A stretch of DNA of 64,000 nucleotides from Adiantum capillus-veneris (taxonomy: Eukaryota; Streptophyta; Polypodiopsida; Polypodiales; Pteridaceae). Made by a program: the position numbers and the translations under genes. The notes under the pieces are model-generated. The model had not been told where the DNA came from and searched no databases. It saw only the letters and a list, made by a program, of their open reading frames with translations. Numbering within the stretch: the stretch's first letter is position 1; each line of letters opens with the position of its first letter. The DNA lies in assembly GCA_014529385.2 (NCBI GenBank), contig CM043948.1, forward strand, positions 25,926,268 through 25,990,267, written 5' to 3'. Below, in pieces: positions 1 to 13,077 of the stretch.

Positions 1-182
1 TACTAAGATGCACACTTTGTGCCCTTGCAGAGATCCGTGCATACGGACTAACTCATGTGGTCCGAAGGTCTGTTGCCACATGGAAGCTGTGAGACAGCAT
101 TCATGCATCACCTCGGTGTGTGTTACTTCGACTGTAGAGAATCGTGAGGAAGACTCAAGAGGTAGCAGTCGCACCATGTGCA

Positions 183-1321
183 CTACTTTCTCCTTGCCAT
201 GAGCAACAGCTTTCCCCTTGGGACAAACTTTTTGCCATGACCGCTTCCTAAACATTGAAAACATAATTTCTCTTTATTAGCTTTATCAAAGTCCTCAGGA
301 GAGAGAGGACCTCTGGACCCCTTGGGTTTTTTAGATGCTTCTGAATTGGCTACTATAAATTTCCTTTTATTGTGCTCGCACTGTTTGTGTGTATTACCAT
401 GTGTATTAGCAGGCACATGATTATGATGTAATTTCTTTTCATCTGGATCATCATGAATATGTGCTTTCACTATGGCTTCCTCACGTGTTTTAGGGTCTTG
501 AGTCTTGACGTGCTTCTTAAGCTCTGGTGTCAGACCATGTATAAACCCATGTACTTTCTAAAAGGTGTCGAGGCCTTCCAACTTGAGGATAACATCCCAA
601 TAGTGAGATATATATTCAAGTAATGATGGGTATTGGCGCATGGAACACATGTCCCAAGCCGTCCAATTCCAGTCTGCCTCATTCGTAGGCAAAAATTCTT
701 TGCGAAACATAGCTTCAAAAGCTGCCCAACTCTCTGGTATGATATTGTTCTCCTTGAGAGACATCCACCATTTGTAGGCCTTGCCTTCCAGAGTTAAACT
801 TGTTTGCAGTGCTCTGACTGCGTCCAGGGTACGCCGTAAGGCGTGAATTCCATCCCACTTGATGAGAAAGATATTCACTGCATCCTTATTGCGATCTCGG
901 TCCTCTCCCTTAAAAGTCTATGGTTTGGTGTTTTTCAACAACTCATCGACCTCTTTTGCAGTGAGAGTGTGCAAAGAATCAGCAGATGGACCTTGTCCCT
1001 GATAATAAGGGCCTTGCCCCTGTGTAGCAACGTGCTCATGCATGTGCGTGTTAGCAGGACCCTTGGACTGTTGTTGCAATAATTGTATCACTAACATGGA
1101 TAATTTAGTGACGTTTTCATTCAAAGATGCAAAATTTCCTTTCAGACTGATATGCGTGTCTGAAGTGCACAAAATTCTTGAATATCAAGCAGTTCATAAG
1201 TGTCGTCACCCACCATTGTGTCGCGAGCACTCTCCGTGAGAGCATCCGGCCTCGAGCCATTACGGACAGGATCAGGTGTATTTTGCTCAAAATGAAAAGT
1301 CATATTGATATCAGAATCCAT
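183..1321 (-). pseudogene. Ty3/gypsy gag relic
   Basis: A broken capsid (gag) gene. An ATG at 1321 opens about 58 codons, then the frame shifts near 1150. Three further blocks follow (1172-918, 878-558, 470-183). The middle block reads like a retrotransposon gag domain (KAYKWWMSLKE, then a SWAAFEAMF..EFLP stretch). The last block has a zinc knuckle of form CFQC-4-H-4-V, in which the final cysteine of CCHC is replaced by valine. Capsid and knuckle order is normal for gag, and no protease or RT follows within the window, so only the 5' part of the element is visible. It is clearly diverged from Ty3 copies A, D and E. Frameshifts make it non-functional. Confidence 0.75.
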
Positions 1322-1711
1322 GGATACACAGTGCAGTGGAAGGAATAATCAAAAAAATAACTAATGTTGAAAGTATCGCAAAGGTTAATTAGCCTTGCTA
1401 ATTACTTTGAAATTGGTATTGTCCAAGTCAAAATCAATCCGAAATTTCAGCCGTGTAGGGACTTGCTTTTAACCCATTGTAGCCAAATCGAGTGTGAGTG
1501 GTATTGCTTTCAACCCCAATCAATTTTGAGAAATAACGTCGTCTATGAATCCCCTTGAGAAGCTATATCAATTTTGTGATTTTTTGCAGATAGTACGCAA
1601 AAAATTTGTGTGTGTCTCGTGTACTTGTCGGCCCTGTCTTCGATCCACTTGGATCTATGCTCACGAACTCCGGAGGTCGGAGCTTTTTTACTTGCTACCG
1701 GGTGTGTATCA

Positions 1712-1723
1712 CCTCTAATACCA
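1712..1723 (-). other. Degenerate iMet primer-binding-site-like sequence
   Basis: Read on the minus strand this is TGGTATTAGAGG, 10 of 12 matches to the usual plant TGGTATCAGAGC. It lies about 390 bp upstream of the gag relic start, where a PBS is expected, so the 5' LTR would lie to the right. I could not define LTR ends. Confidence 0.35.
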
Positions 1724-1894
1724 AATTTAAAGTCCTAAGGCCCAGGGCCTTAGGGGTTTTAGATGTGAACTCTCACCTCCAAAAACTACATGTCTGTGAG
1801 CAGTAGCGCGCAAGAGCGTGGGGAAGGAGATGGCGGTCGATATGCTACAAAGCGGGCTTTGACCTTGTGTCGTGAACTACCAAGCTGCCCGACA
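1724..1894. other. Gene-free stretch, possible LTR piece
   Basis: No coding signal is visible. Position next to the PBS-like site suggests LTR sequence of the gag relic, interrupted at 1895 by a TIR element. No second LTR was found to confirm this. Confidence 0.25.
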
Positions 1895-3257
1895 CAATGG
1901 TGTTAACACTAGAATGGTAACCTAACAGGACATAAAAGTGTCCTTTCAGGGTTTTGGGAAAAAATTCCAAAACCATAGTAGATCCACTCATTTTGAAAAA
2001 TCCTTTCATGAGCTTATAGTTCAATAACTACTACATATGGAAAAAATGAGAAACTTGTAATTTTTCTCATCCCTTGGTCACTACAAGCCTCCAAAGTTGA
2101 TGGACCAGTGCATTTTGCCCAAAACAGCAATTTCTTACGGTTGATTGCATATAAATAAGAGTGGAGATTTTTGTAGGACATGAGATAAAATTCCCCGTTA
2201 ATTCCAATGGGTTGGTGACCAAAACATATGGTTGCTTTTACCTCACTAATTTTTTTTTGGGCAAAAAAAATAGGTACAAAAAAGTTGCATTTTTGCCATT
2301 CTGTTGACCTATCATCAAAGTTTCTATAGTCACGCTCAATACAGATACTATATACATGTTTTCTTAGTTCCCTTTGGGCCTCTCGATCCAAAAGGAGCCA
2401 TGGAGCATGTCAAAATGATAATGGATCTCTTACAATTGGAACCTTGGGGGCAATGATAAAGTGCTAAATATAGCAAACATGAAAAAACTGGGTTTAGCAT
2501 TATGACCTCTGGAAACCCATAGAAACTACTCATTATCTAGCCAAGTTTGTAGTCTATGATTAGATATGGTTACTACCTACAAAATACACACAATTGGCCT
2601 AAGAAACTAGCAATATTGAGAAAGTTATACTTGCTACTCTAAAATGTATCGTATTCTTCAGCAAATAAAAAAACTCAACCATCCTCATATACTATGCTAT
2701 ATAGCATATTAGGTCCCCCAAAACTCAAGGAAGATTAGCTTTATGTTACACATTACACTTAAACAATCAAAATTGAATTTGGATATCAAGAAAGCCTCCA
2801 AAAAAATCATAAAAGTGCTAATTTTGGCCAAAAAACAGGATTATGCAATTCTTGTAAATTGGTCATAACTTTCAATTTTAACACTTAGCTCTCCCTACAA
2901 GCATCAAAACATGTTGAGAACTATGAAGTCCTAACCTCTAGCCATCTAAACCTCACGAACATGAAGTTTAGAGTGGTATAGTTGCCAAAAATTGAAAAAA
3001 AGCCAAAAACAGGACCCGTTTTTTCACACAGTTTAGGTTCAAAAATGTTGTGCAAGAGTAAGGTTAATGGTCAGATCGATACTCAAAAAAAAATGCTAAG
3101 TTTTTTTCAGCTTATAAGGCAACTTTGTGGATATATAGCACCTAAAAAATCATTTTCATACTCTTCAAATAGTTCAAGCAAAATGGTCACTTAACAGGAC
3201 AAAAAAGTGTCCAAGGACATAAAAGTGTTCTGTTACCATTCTAGTGTTAAGCCATTG
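1895..3257. mobile_element. Non-autonomous TIR element (about 1.36 kb)
   Basis: The ends are inverted repeats. The left end reads caatggtgttaacactagaa and continues tggtaac; the right end is its complement apart from one to two bases (3232-3257). Just inside both ends lie motifs of the type taacaggacataaaagtgtc (1923 onward; 3189-3231), themselves partly palindromic. The interior is AT-rich and has no convincing protein; the longest minus ORF, 2391-2014, resembles nothing I know. The target duplication is unclear because the CAATGG next to the left end is itself part of the inverted repeat. A MITE or foldback derivative of a DNA transposon is the best call. Confidence 0.6.
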
Positions 3258-4052
3258 CGCACTCAGTTTGAGCTCCCTTCACCCAACGGCTCTCCTTGCC
3301 AAGGGTGCTTGCCCATGTAGTCTTGTCTTTGTCATCTCTCTTAGCAAGAGATGAGCTCCACGGTTCTCTTGACCACGCATGCAACTCATGCAAGCTTTTT
3401 GTGGCTCTAAAGCACCACGCCTATCTTTGCCCAAAAATAGGAACTTGGCTCTTGATACCAATGTGAGACAAGGGGAACTAGTGCCTTGGAGTCCACTTCC
3501 CAACCTCCCACTATATAGCATGGCTCCTAGCCCTTTTCCCTAGTTGGACTCCCTTTCCACACTGCCTAGTCCGGCCTTGCCCTTGTCCTGACACACCACC
3601 TGTTCGTCTCGTAGCATGTCTCTTGCTACGTTTGCAATTGCCGATGATCACTTGCGACCTCCCTCCTACTACGTATGCACCTTGGCATCCCCTTGCAGTA
3701 CCTCTATTGTTACCTGCATGCATTCCCTTCAAGCATCACTCTTGCTGCATGAGTACAACCGCACACCTCCTGACTCCCATGCGCTCGTCCATGCATATAA
3801 TGCATTCGAATACCCTACAATCCTCTAGTGATACAGCCTCACATTGACAACACAAAACTCTTCTGCACCACTCCCACGCCCTGTCCCTGTCCATGTTGAA
3901 TATGGATGGCATGCCCTGCAACGCTCGATTGAGATAGCCTCAGGTTGCAGGAGACTCTCCAGCTCCCTTGGCCGCCCCTTGTTTCACTGCATCTCCGTAC
4001 ATAGTTTCTGGCTGATCCGTCACCAACCAGAATCTCAAGGGTTTCAAATGAT

Positions 4053-4055
<3 letters not shown>
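3258..4055. other. Gene-free stretch with a second PBS-like site
   Basis: No gene. Minus-strand TGGTATCAAGAGCC at 3447-3460 resembles a primer binding site, and the sequence to its right (cccactatatag near 3513) resembles a retrotransposon LTR promoter end. It may be a solo LTR-plus-PBS relic; no partner LTR is visible. Confidence 0.3.

Positions 4056-4124
<69 letters not shown>
4056..4124. repeat. (GA)n microsatellite
   Basis: An uninterrupted GA dinucleotide tract of about 68 bp. Polyserine/leucine ORFs across it are artefacts. Confidence 0.97.
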
Positions 4125-4128
<4 letters not shown>

Positions 4129-4379
4129 TGGTGCACACGACTACACCATCCTGACAGTGTCTGCCACCTTTGGATTTACTTCGGGCATACTTTGTGGGCT
4201 GCCATTGCCAACGGTAACCGCATACACCACCTGGGCCCCGTCCCTCCTTGCCTTGCACAGCTCGCCAACTCCTATTCCTCAGCCGTGGCCGGCTACGCCC
4301 AAAGAAACATGTACTTTACTATGGCAGGTTTAGTCAAGGGAATCTAACTACATTAATACATCCATGTCGAGTCCCTAGA

Positions 4380-4592
4380 AGGAAATGCTTCCTTATGAGC
4401 ACACAGATCGTCCGCGTGCACACAGACGGTCTGCGATCTCATAATCTTGTTGCTAATGATTTGTTATATTTTTGTCTTATTTGTTTATAAAGTTACACCC
4501 AAGAGAACGGAGACCATCCTTCCAAGGAAATGCTTCCTTATGAGGACACAATTTGTCAGCGCGCGCGCAGACGCTCAGCGAGCTCATAGCGT
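4380..4592 (+). repeat. Imperfect direct duplication, period about 147 bp
   Basis: Two related blocks, 4380-4447 and 4527-4592, both begin ggaaatgcttccttatgag and contain a GC-rich core with cagacg and end in ctcata. The similarity continues only weakly between them. No gene is seen here. Confidence 0.6.
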
Positions 4593-4679
4593 GTAGGAGG
4601 TCTGTAGGAGGATGAGTGCATGTGGACCATATGTTATCTATTAAGTATCCAAAAAGCACTATAAATTTAAAGAAATTTA

Positions 4680-4915
4680 TTCTACACCCAAGAAGGGTAC
4701 CTTAGTTGGTGAAACCTTTGTGATGTATCCCCAAGATTGAGGGTTGAGACTCAAGAGTTGCGTTCTCTTGGGTGTTTTCTCTTCCTCTTTTGGGAGCCGT
4801 TTTTCACGGTTGCCACTTAAAGATGTAATGTACAGCAATGTACAGTTGTAAATACATGATATGTGTATGGTTTTTTCCTACTACCTTCCTCGCGTTGATG
4901 GTGAAAAAAAACAAA
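4680..4915 (+). mobile_element. tRNA-derived SINE with target-site duplication
   Basis: A 236-bp retroposon. It has a pol III A-box-like segment (taccttagttggtgaa, from 4698) and a B-box-like segment (gggttgagactc, from 4741) about 45 bp apart, as in tRNA-related SINEs, and an A-rich 3' tail (gaaaaaaaacaaaaaaga, 4903-4920). It is flanked by an 11-bp direct repeat aaagaaattta at 4669-4679 and 4916-4926, the mark of LINE-type target-primed insertion. It codes for nothing. The parent tRNA cannot be named with confidence because both boxes have drifted. Confidence 0.75.
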
Positions 4916-4926
4916 AAAGAAATTTA

Positions 4927-5805
4927 GTTTAATAATCTATCCATGGGTGCACTTAAGGTGGGTTTAGACTACTTATTGTCTCTCGCGGGTTCTTCAAGAG
5001 CTTGGGTTTAGACTACACCCAATATAGGTTTATTCCGTTGTGGGGATAAGAAGTAGGAAGACCTAACTTGTTAGATGTAATGGCTCACAGGTTACCTCGA
5101 TCATGCATTCAAAGCCTCCCATGACACATGCTCAAAAGTGTGGACAAGCGTTTGGTATCCAGGGGTGAGGCCCGCAAGAAAGGTGGGTTTGTAACCTTTT
5201 GTGTTTTTTCTTGGGCCTTGGCAATAATATCTTGCCTCATCTTCTGAATGCGTGTGCGGTTCACTCTCAAACGCGCAACCTGATCTTAGCCTTATTTCGA
5301 CGTGTATCTGACTGGGGTCCCACCTCCCAGATCGTGGCCACCAAAATGCATTCATGCTAGGATTGACACAAAAAATACCATGTAGTCCTAGAACCAGTCA
5401 GCTATAGCCAAATGCTTGAGGCCCCAATATCGGTGCTGATTGCCAGTGCTTTTATGTAGTTGGAGACCCATGTGAAAATTGGCCGGTGGGTTTTTCCTGC
5501 CCCTTTGACATGTGTGTGAGGCCATCTTCTGCTTTTTATTGAGCAAATCACTGCCCACCACCTCAACATGGCCACCCATTACCTGCCCTAGTGTTACACT
5601 CCCCTTAGACTGGACAAATGGCCATGCCTCAACACCCCTTTTCCACTTTGCAGTCCATTCACACTACTAAACAAATAAATAATTTATTACACATCATTAC
5701 AAGAAAAATCAAATGGAGACGAGTTTAACAAACACCAACGATTCCCATTCCAAACAACATGGACATCCTTTTGTTTGGAGGGTTGGGGACCACCCACACT
5801 CATGG
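4927..5805. other. Gene-free stretch
   Basis: I see no coding, RNA or clear mobile signature. The minus ORF 5355-5101 is open for 84 codons but matches no family I recognise. Confidence 0.4.
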
Positions 5806-6350
5806 CCTTTCTCATAGGCATCTTTTTCAAGGCGAGTGCTATTGACCTTATTTCTTGGTCTCCTTGCTAGCTATGTGGGCCCTCCTTTGTTGTAGCTCAT
5901 GATGTTATGAAACAATATGTAGGATTATCATGGTAGGTCTCAAACGTCATCAACATTTTTCTAATGATTGCAAGCTACCATGTAAATGGCATAGCTCATG
6001 GTCCACGTAGTCTAAATGTTTCCTATAACCTTTTTCATTGGCACTTTTTCTAAGGTGAGTATCATTGACCTTATTTCTTAGTCTCCTTGCTAGCTATGTG
6101 TTGTAACTCATGATGTTATGAAACACTATGTGGGATTAAATTACAAGATTTTTTGACTAGTCCCATGCCACCACATCTGTTACATAGCTCCTACATAGCT
6201 CATCATCTAGAAAGTTTGAATGCTACCTATGTCTAACCTTTCTCATATGCATGTTTTCCAAGTGAGTGCCATTGAATTTATTTCTTGTTTGTGGGCTAGG
6301 CCTTTGTCATAGCTCTTGATGTTATGAAACTATGAGGGATTATAGTACAA
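5806..6350 (+). repeat. Three diverged tandem repeat units, about 215 bp each
   Basis: Units start near 5806, 6029 and 6237. Each opens with cctttytcat-ggcat, has a gtgagt..attgaccttatttctt core, then gctagctatgtg and gatgttatgaaac followed by gggattat. Unit 3 is the most diverged. No coding capacity. Confidence 0.7.
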
Positions 6351-7750
6351 TTTTTTATTAACTTCTTACTCCTAAATGTGCCATTAAGATAGTTGCTATG
6401 TTTTGGACATTATTGCATACTTGAGTATTGCAGAATTGAGCATGGTCCAATGTTGACTTAGTTCTTTTGGTGAGGTATGTGTGTACGAGTGGGTTTGATG
6501 AATATGCATGGTTTTTCTCTTTTTTAGGGTGGTATGGAAGGTTTGTTTTCAATGTTGTCCTTGCTCTTTATCAAAGGTCTTCAAGCTATATCAATCCTTG
6601 ATTGACAAGATCATTAGATAAATACCAAGATAATTAATAATCTATTATTCAAAATTCTCATTGAGGTTGAGCATTTACTTTTGATGTTTATCTAGGTGAT
6701 TTATTAAAAGCATTTGGAATCTCCAAGAGAGAGGGTAGTTTGATATAATAGAAGGATTGAAGGTTGTCTTTTCCTTATGGAGCTCTTCTAATACTCCACC
6801 TTGTTTTGATAGCACATCCCTTGAACACATCAATCATATTCCTCAGCACCAGGGTTAAGACAACCATATCAACACTCAAAAATTTCTAGAAAGCCCACAT
6901 TCAGTCATTGTTGTGCATACATCCATTCCACATTCAAGATTGTTTATCCTTCATCTTTCCAATCGCCTCCCTGCATCAATCCATCCCTTCCCGTACACCT
7001 TCTTTTGGAACCTCCTCCCTGCTTTTTTCCTAATTCTGACACTCTTTTGGATTTTATCAACCCTCCTTTCTCCATAGCTCATAAAAACATGGAAGTGAAC
7101 ATTTTCCCCAATTTTAAGTAATCATTTTTAATGGGGGACCATCTTGAAAGGTAATATGCTTCTGTATGTTAGAGAGTCAAATCATACCTCTAGATTAAAT
7201 CTCCTTCAATCATCAACCCTACAATGTGAAAGCTAGAACCATAGTGTCCATGGCTACTTTAGAAGCTACACATAAACCACCTCCTAGTCAAAGGACACCA
7301 CCATTCCCAATCAGGTCCATATAGAAACCAACTCCAAAGCCATATGCCTTCCATAACCTAGCTCAAGAGGGACCATGATCTTCTTAGAATTTTTTTAGGG
7401 TCCTCAATGTACTTTGTATTGGCTGTGAAATTTTTCCTACAATCTAAATTCTTGAGTTCCCCTTGATATATGGCCATCCATCCATCTACCAAGAACTATA
7501 GTTAGATTATCGTAATTAAATTTAGCCTAAAGATCTCTCCGATGGTAGAATGACCCTCTCTAATCATGAATGTTTAAGTTTTAATATATTTTATAAGCCC
7601 AAAACTCTTTCCCTATAAGATATCCTAAACATAGGTATGGATAGTGCGTAATAGCTCTGTGCCCCCATTAATCAAAGCATGGGTGTATCCTCATTCAATG
7701 ATTTATGGTGGATACGTAGGCTTCCAACAAAAGGAATCCCACCTTGTACA
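6351..7750. other. Gene-free stretch
   Basis: AT-rich sequence without convincing ORFs, splice-linked exons or repeats that I can see. Confidence 0.4.
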
Positions 7751-7752
7751 AG

Positions 7753-7936
<184 letters not shown>

Positions 7937-8225
7937 TTCTCAATGACATCATTATGTGTTAGATGAAACCCATTAGGTAGAGTATATTATTCATCCCTTG
8001 TCTATTATATCTTGTTTCAGTAATTTGGTGGAAAATTTTAATGTCTCTTCATTACTATGAGTTCAACCAAGCACTCACAAACACACACTCTCACACATAA
8101 CACATATGTTTTCAGACAAAAGACACCTTCTATTAAGTATGAAAGGTGACCTTAAGCTCCCAAACAAAAAAGCTCTATATTTCTTTAAAAAAATCTCTAA
8201 TTGAAAAGCTCACATATTTATTATC

Positions 8226-11110
8226 CCCGATGCTAAGGAGTTGGGTAACACCATACCCATTGTACATAAGCAAGCTTTCAAAAATTCAATAAAGAGCTCT
8301 ATTTCCGTGTACATAATTTTTGTTAAAGATTCTCAAAATGAACCTAATGCTTTAGTAGAAGAAAATATAAACAATCACAAGGACTTAGAGTAATCCAATT
8401 TTCTCAAGGAATTTCAAGATGTTTTTATTAACGACATCCCTTATAAACTACCTCCTAAACGAGGCAATGGTGACCATGCAATTGAACTTCTTCCAGGAAG
8501 TTCACTGCCTAATAAACCTCCTTATAGAGTTTCTTAATCTCAACAAGGGGAGATTATGCGACAAGTGCATGAGTTAGTTGAGAAGGGCATGGTTAGGCCT
8601 AGCTCATCTCCATTTTATTCACTGGTTTTATTGATGCAAAAGAAAGACGACACATATTGTATGTGTGTCGACTATAGAGCACTAAATAGAATCACTATAA
8701 AAAATAGGTTTCCCATTTCACAGGTAGAAGACCTATTTGATAAGCTACAAGGGTCAACCTAGTTCAGTAGGATTGACCTAAAAAGTGGCTACCATCAAAT
8801 AAGTATAGTTAATGAAGACATTGTAAAGACCGCATTTTGCACTACGTTTGGTCTTTACGAGTACATTGTCATGCCTTTTGGATTGAACAATGCACCAACC
8901 ACATTTATCGTTTGATGGAGAAGCTATTCAGGCCTCACCAAACCTTTACTAGAGTGTTCTTTGATGATATAATCATCTACTCTAGCTCACTAGACGAACA
9001 CAAGAAACACCTCGAGGTAATATTTCAAGTCTTACGAGAGAATAAACTTTATATTAATCGAAATAAAAGTGAGTTTTTCTTACAAGAGATTCAATATTTA
9101 GGTCACATTATCTCTCAAGATGGCATCCAAATGGATCCATCAAAGCTAGAGGTAATAAAAGGATGGCCTAATCCGAGAAATCTACATGAACTAAGAAGAT
9201 TTATAGGTATGTGTGCATACTATAGATGCTTCATAGAAAAGTTCTCACAAGTCACGGGACCATTACATGACATAACATAGAAAAACATTAGGTATACGTG
9301 GTCTACCAAGGAGAACAATGCTTTAGAAAATCTTAAAGGAAAGCTTATCTCTCAACATGTGCTTACACTGCCGAATCTCTCAAAGCCATTTGAGGTCCAA
9401 TGTGACGCTTGTGGTGATTTCCTTGGAGTTGTTTTGCTCCAACAAGAGCACACCATAGCCTATGAAACTCGAAGTCTCAATGATGTTGAGAAAGCTCTAG
9501 GCATATATGAAAAGGAACTCCTCGTAGTCCTACATGCCTTAGACTGATGGAATCACTATTTATTGGGGACTCCTTTCATTTTGCAAACGGATCACCAAAG
9601 CCTTAAGTACTTTATGATGTAGACCAAGCTCTCCGACAAACAAATGAGGTGGGAAAATTTTCTTTTGCAATTTCATTTTCATTTTTCTCACATTGCTGGC
9701 AAGCATAATCAAATACCCGATGCACTCTCAAGACGACCGAGAGTGAATGTGGTTTCCATAGCAACTCACAATGATATATCTTCTATGATAGATGAGTACA
9801 CTATTGATCTCGATTTTAGAGATGTGATTTCAGCCCTTGCACTAGGGAATAAAGAAGAACTATTTACCCTACAAGATGGTTATCTTCTCTATGGAAATAC
9901 ACAATGCGTTACTAACTCCCTACATGAGAAAGTAATGTATGAATCTCATGCTCCTCCTTATGCAGGGCATAAAGGGATCTAGTCTACTCTAAAAGGGATA
10001 GAAACATATTTCTATTGGCCTGCCATGAAAGCAAACATACAAGAGTATGTTTCAAAATGTGTGGTATGCCAAAAGACAAATTTTGATAGAGGGAAGCAAC
10101 TTGGATTGCTTCAACCTTTGCCAATTCTTAATTCACCATGGGAGAGCATATCCATGGATTTTATCTTTGTATTGCCCAAGTCTATCCATGGGAATATAGG
10201 AATATGGACGATAGTAGAAATGTTTAGCAAACAAGCACATTTCATACATGTCAAAAAGACTATCAAAGCCCATCAAATGGCAACCCTATTTATATCACAA
10301 ATATTCAAGTACCACGGCTTGCCAATGTCCATAGTGTCGGATAGAGATCCTAGAATGACCAGTAATTTCTGGAAGGGTTTCTTTGAGAATTTAGGGACAA
10401 GGCTAAACTTATCTTTGGCCTATTACCCGCAAACGGATGGCCAAAGTGAAATAGCTTACCTAAAAATTCTTGATCTAGTAAAATTCTACGTAACGGAATT
10501 AGATCAAAGGTCCCAATGGGAGAAGTATTTATTGTTAGTGGAGTATGCCTACAATAACACTATAGATACCTCCACCAAAAAATCCCCTTTTGAGGTAATT
10601 GAGGGAAGATGCAAAAGTCCCCTGCTACTTAAGGTACACGGGAAGATCTTCGTTGCAGATGAGTATAGCTGAGACCTACAAGAATCTTTCCAAAAGCTTA
10701 AGGATGTTATCTCTATCTCACAACAAAGGCAAAAGTCTGTTGCTAATAAGCACAAAAGAGCTCAAGCCTTTAAACAAAATGATTGGGACTTTCTTGAATT
10801 TCCCAAGGCTTGATTAAGGAACACAACGGGCAAGAATCCCATGGGACACCAAAAGTACTATGCTAAGTTATCAAAAAGTTACTATGGTCCCTTCCAAATT
10901 CTTAGACCAATCAATGAGATGGCCTATCAACTCAATTTGCCAAGTCATTGGCTCATACACAATGCTTTCCATGTGAGCCTACTAAGGCCTTACAAAGGAG
11001 ATCCACCTCAAGAGCCAACTATAAAAGACCCACTCGAGATCAAGGACCAAGAAGAGGTGTTGCAGCCCAAGTCCATTCTCCTACATGAAGAAGGTATTGG
11101 GAGGCGGTAA
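8226..11110 (+). pseudogene. Ty3/gypsy pol relic (element A)
   Basis: Reverse transcriptase, RNase H and integrase of a Ty3-type polyprotein, in order and on one strand. RT has the catalytic block FFDDIIIYSS (near 8960). RNase H carries QCDACGDFLGVVLLQQ (near 9400). Integrase shows the zinc-finger half VSKCVVCQK (10049), the D-D-E core with MDFIFVLP, SDRDPRM and QTDGQSE, and a C-terminal end resembling D and E. The copy starts abruptly near 8226, just upstream of RT, so 5' LTR, gag and protease are missing. At least eight in-frame stops (for example before 8400, at 8760, 9275, 9547, 9980, 10670) plus a frameshift near 8910 make it dead. Sequence follows element D closely, so same family. Confidence 0.9.
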
Positions 11111-11588
11111 GATTATCCGATGATATCTTATTAAGTTTAAGTACTATCCTTTTGAGCATGCTTGATGGATGCAAGGCACACAATTAAAGGATAACCAAAA
11201 CCTTGTCAATGCTTACAATGCTTCCCTAGAGTAAGAAAATGTAAATATATTTAAATGAACAAAGTTTTTGTCTTATAAGCCTCTCTTTTTTCCTTTATTG
11301 TGCGCAAATGTTAGGAAGTATGCATGCTTAGGATCATTTTTACGGAGATGACGTCTCCCGAACACCAAGTAAAGCTTGTCACTGTATTATGGAAGATTGA
11401 TACGACTGATGTGCAGACATGTTTGCGACAGCTAAGGCTCTCAAGCATGAAATGGACTAGTCATCCATTTGTGACGATGACGTAGGGTAAAATAGGGGTT
11501 CTTTACCCGCTAGCAAATGGACTAATGACTAGGCTCTATCTTCTCTACCTCATAGTCGAGGACGACTATGATTTCAAGAGAGAGGTAA
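11111..11588 (+). other. 3' untranslated part and polypurine tract of element A
   Basis: Non-coding sequence between pol and the 3' LTR, similar in reverse to 54479-54960 of element D. It ends in a purine run (caagagagaggta, about 11574-11586) directly before the LTR, the expected plus-strand primer. Confidence 0.65.
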
Positions 11589-13077
11589 TGTCATAATAAC
11601 TAATATCTAATTCTCCTAAATGATTTTCTCATGTTAAACCAATCATTTAATATGGGGAAGTACCAAGGGAGAAAAATCTAGAATATTGGTTAGGCTGGCA
11701 GACAGGTCACAATAGGGATCCAAAGGAAGGAAAATAGGGATCCAAAGGGGGGGGCATTTTCAAAAGAGCAATGTGCATGAATGGTGCTTCAATGAACTTA
11801 GGGTTTAGCCCATTAAGACTTCCAAATGCTAAGGTTCCAAAATTCAAATGTAAAGTCCAATGGCCAAACTGTGGGGGAATTGGATGGTCATGGGGAAGAC
11901 TAAAAAGTCTTCCCACATCCCTAGGAGGGGGCGAGCCCAATTGGTAGAGGATGAGAGAGAAACACACACACTTTTCTGAGCTCCCTTTACACAAAGGGCA
12001 TAGTGGACACATTTCAGGTTCCTAGCCCAGTTGCCCTCAAGATGCATTCAAATGTTATTGAATGGCCATAAAGGTGGACCAATGAGAATTAGGCTAGAGT
12101 AAATTTAGTTTAATTCATTTCAAAACACTTGATAAAAGAAAAAATAGAAATTAGCTATTGGACAGTCTCCCAAGGGGTCCAATGAGAGTTTAATTGAATT
12201 TTTTAAATACCTAAAGCTCTCACAAAAGGGGAAAGGGGGACACATGGCTAGCAATTATGGTTCTAATTTCCTATTGGCTAAGCCTGGCATGAGCCAATGA
12301 GGGGCGAGCAAGAGGGGTCAACCAAAAGAGAGAGAGGGGGCTGATTTTTTCAAGGCATTTTCACACACACACTCACACAATCTCATGTGTAAAGTAAAGA
12401 AGACTATCTCCTTCTCAAGCTTTAATGTAAAGCTCGTCATCTATTCCAAGCTTGTGAGGAGGGAGGCCTACACCAACAACTCTTGGCTTTGTGATGCGAA
12501 TCCAACCAAGAGCCAAGATCCAATGCATGCTCATCTCCTCTACCATGATAATTACTAAGCCGGCTAAGCTATTAAGAGTGATTATATGAGTAGACATACT
12601 TATTTTTCATAAGAGTACTTCTTCTTCCTCTCGATCTACTCTCATACTCTGCTAGCTCTCACCATTTTCGAAGGTGTGTGAGGTCTTGGGTCTGAGACCG
12701 TGAGGGAATTAATGTTGTGTTTTCAAGTGTAAGCTTGGTGCTTAAAGCTTCCATCTTCATTGCACCAACAAGTTGTTTAAGGAACACAAAATATTGTATT
12801 ATAAAATGTCTCCCTTGATGGGGGAAACCTATAATACAAAGCCTTTTGGAGAGGAGACCGGCTCCATGTAAATCCGTTCCTCAAATGTTGTCGATAGCTT
12901 AATTTCTCTCTCTTTTTGAAGTATTGTTCATGCCTATCTAACTAGGTGTTATGATTTTGTTGCCCTCCTATCAAAGCACTCTTGCTATGCTCATTACAAA
13001 TCTTTTCTTAATGAAATGCTCACTATGTCTATGTTACTTTCCACTACACAAAAGTTACTAGACCATTAAATGTTACA
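11589..13077 (+). mobile_element. 3' LTR of Ty3 element A
   Basis: It begins TGTCATAATAAC after the polypurine tract and ends ...CATTAAATGTTACA, matching the termini of the element D LTRs (TGTCATAATA ... TGTTACA on the minus strand). Length about 1489 bp. The sequence immediately after 13077 is the inside of an opposite-strand LTR, so A appears inserted in, or recombined with, element B. Confidence 0.8.

Noticed and set aside
2014-2391. A 125-codon minus-strand ORF inside the TIR element
   Set aside because: No recognisable domain, AT-rich background, and no similarity to a transposase.
4690-4760. A functional tRNA gene
   Set aside because: A- and B-box-like segments are present, but no cloverleaf arms can be paired and the unit ends in an A-rich tail with a target duplication, so SINE fits better.
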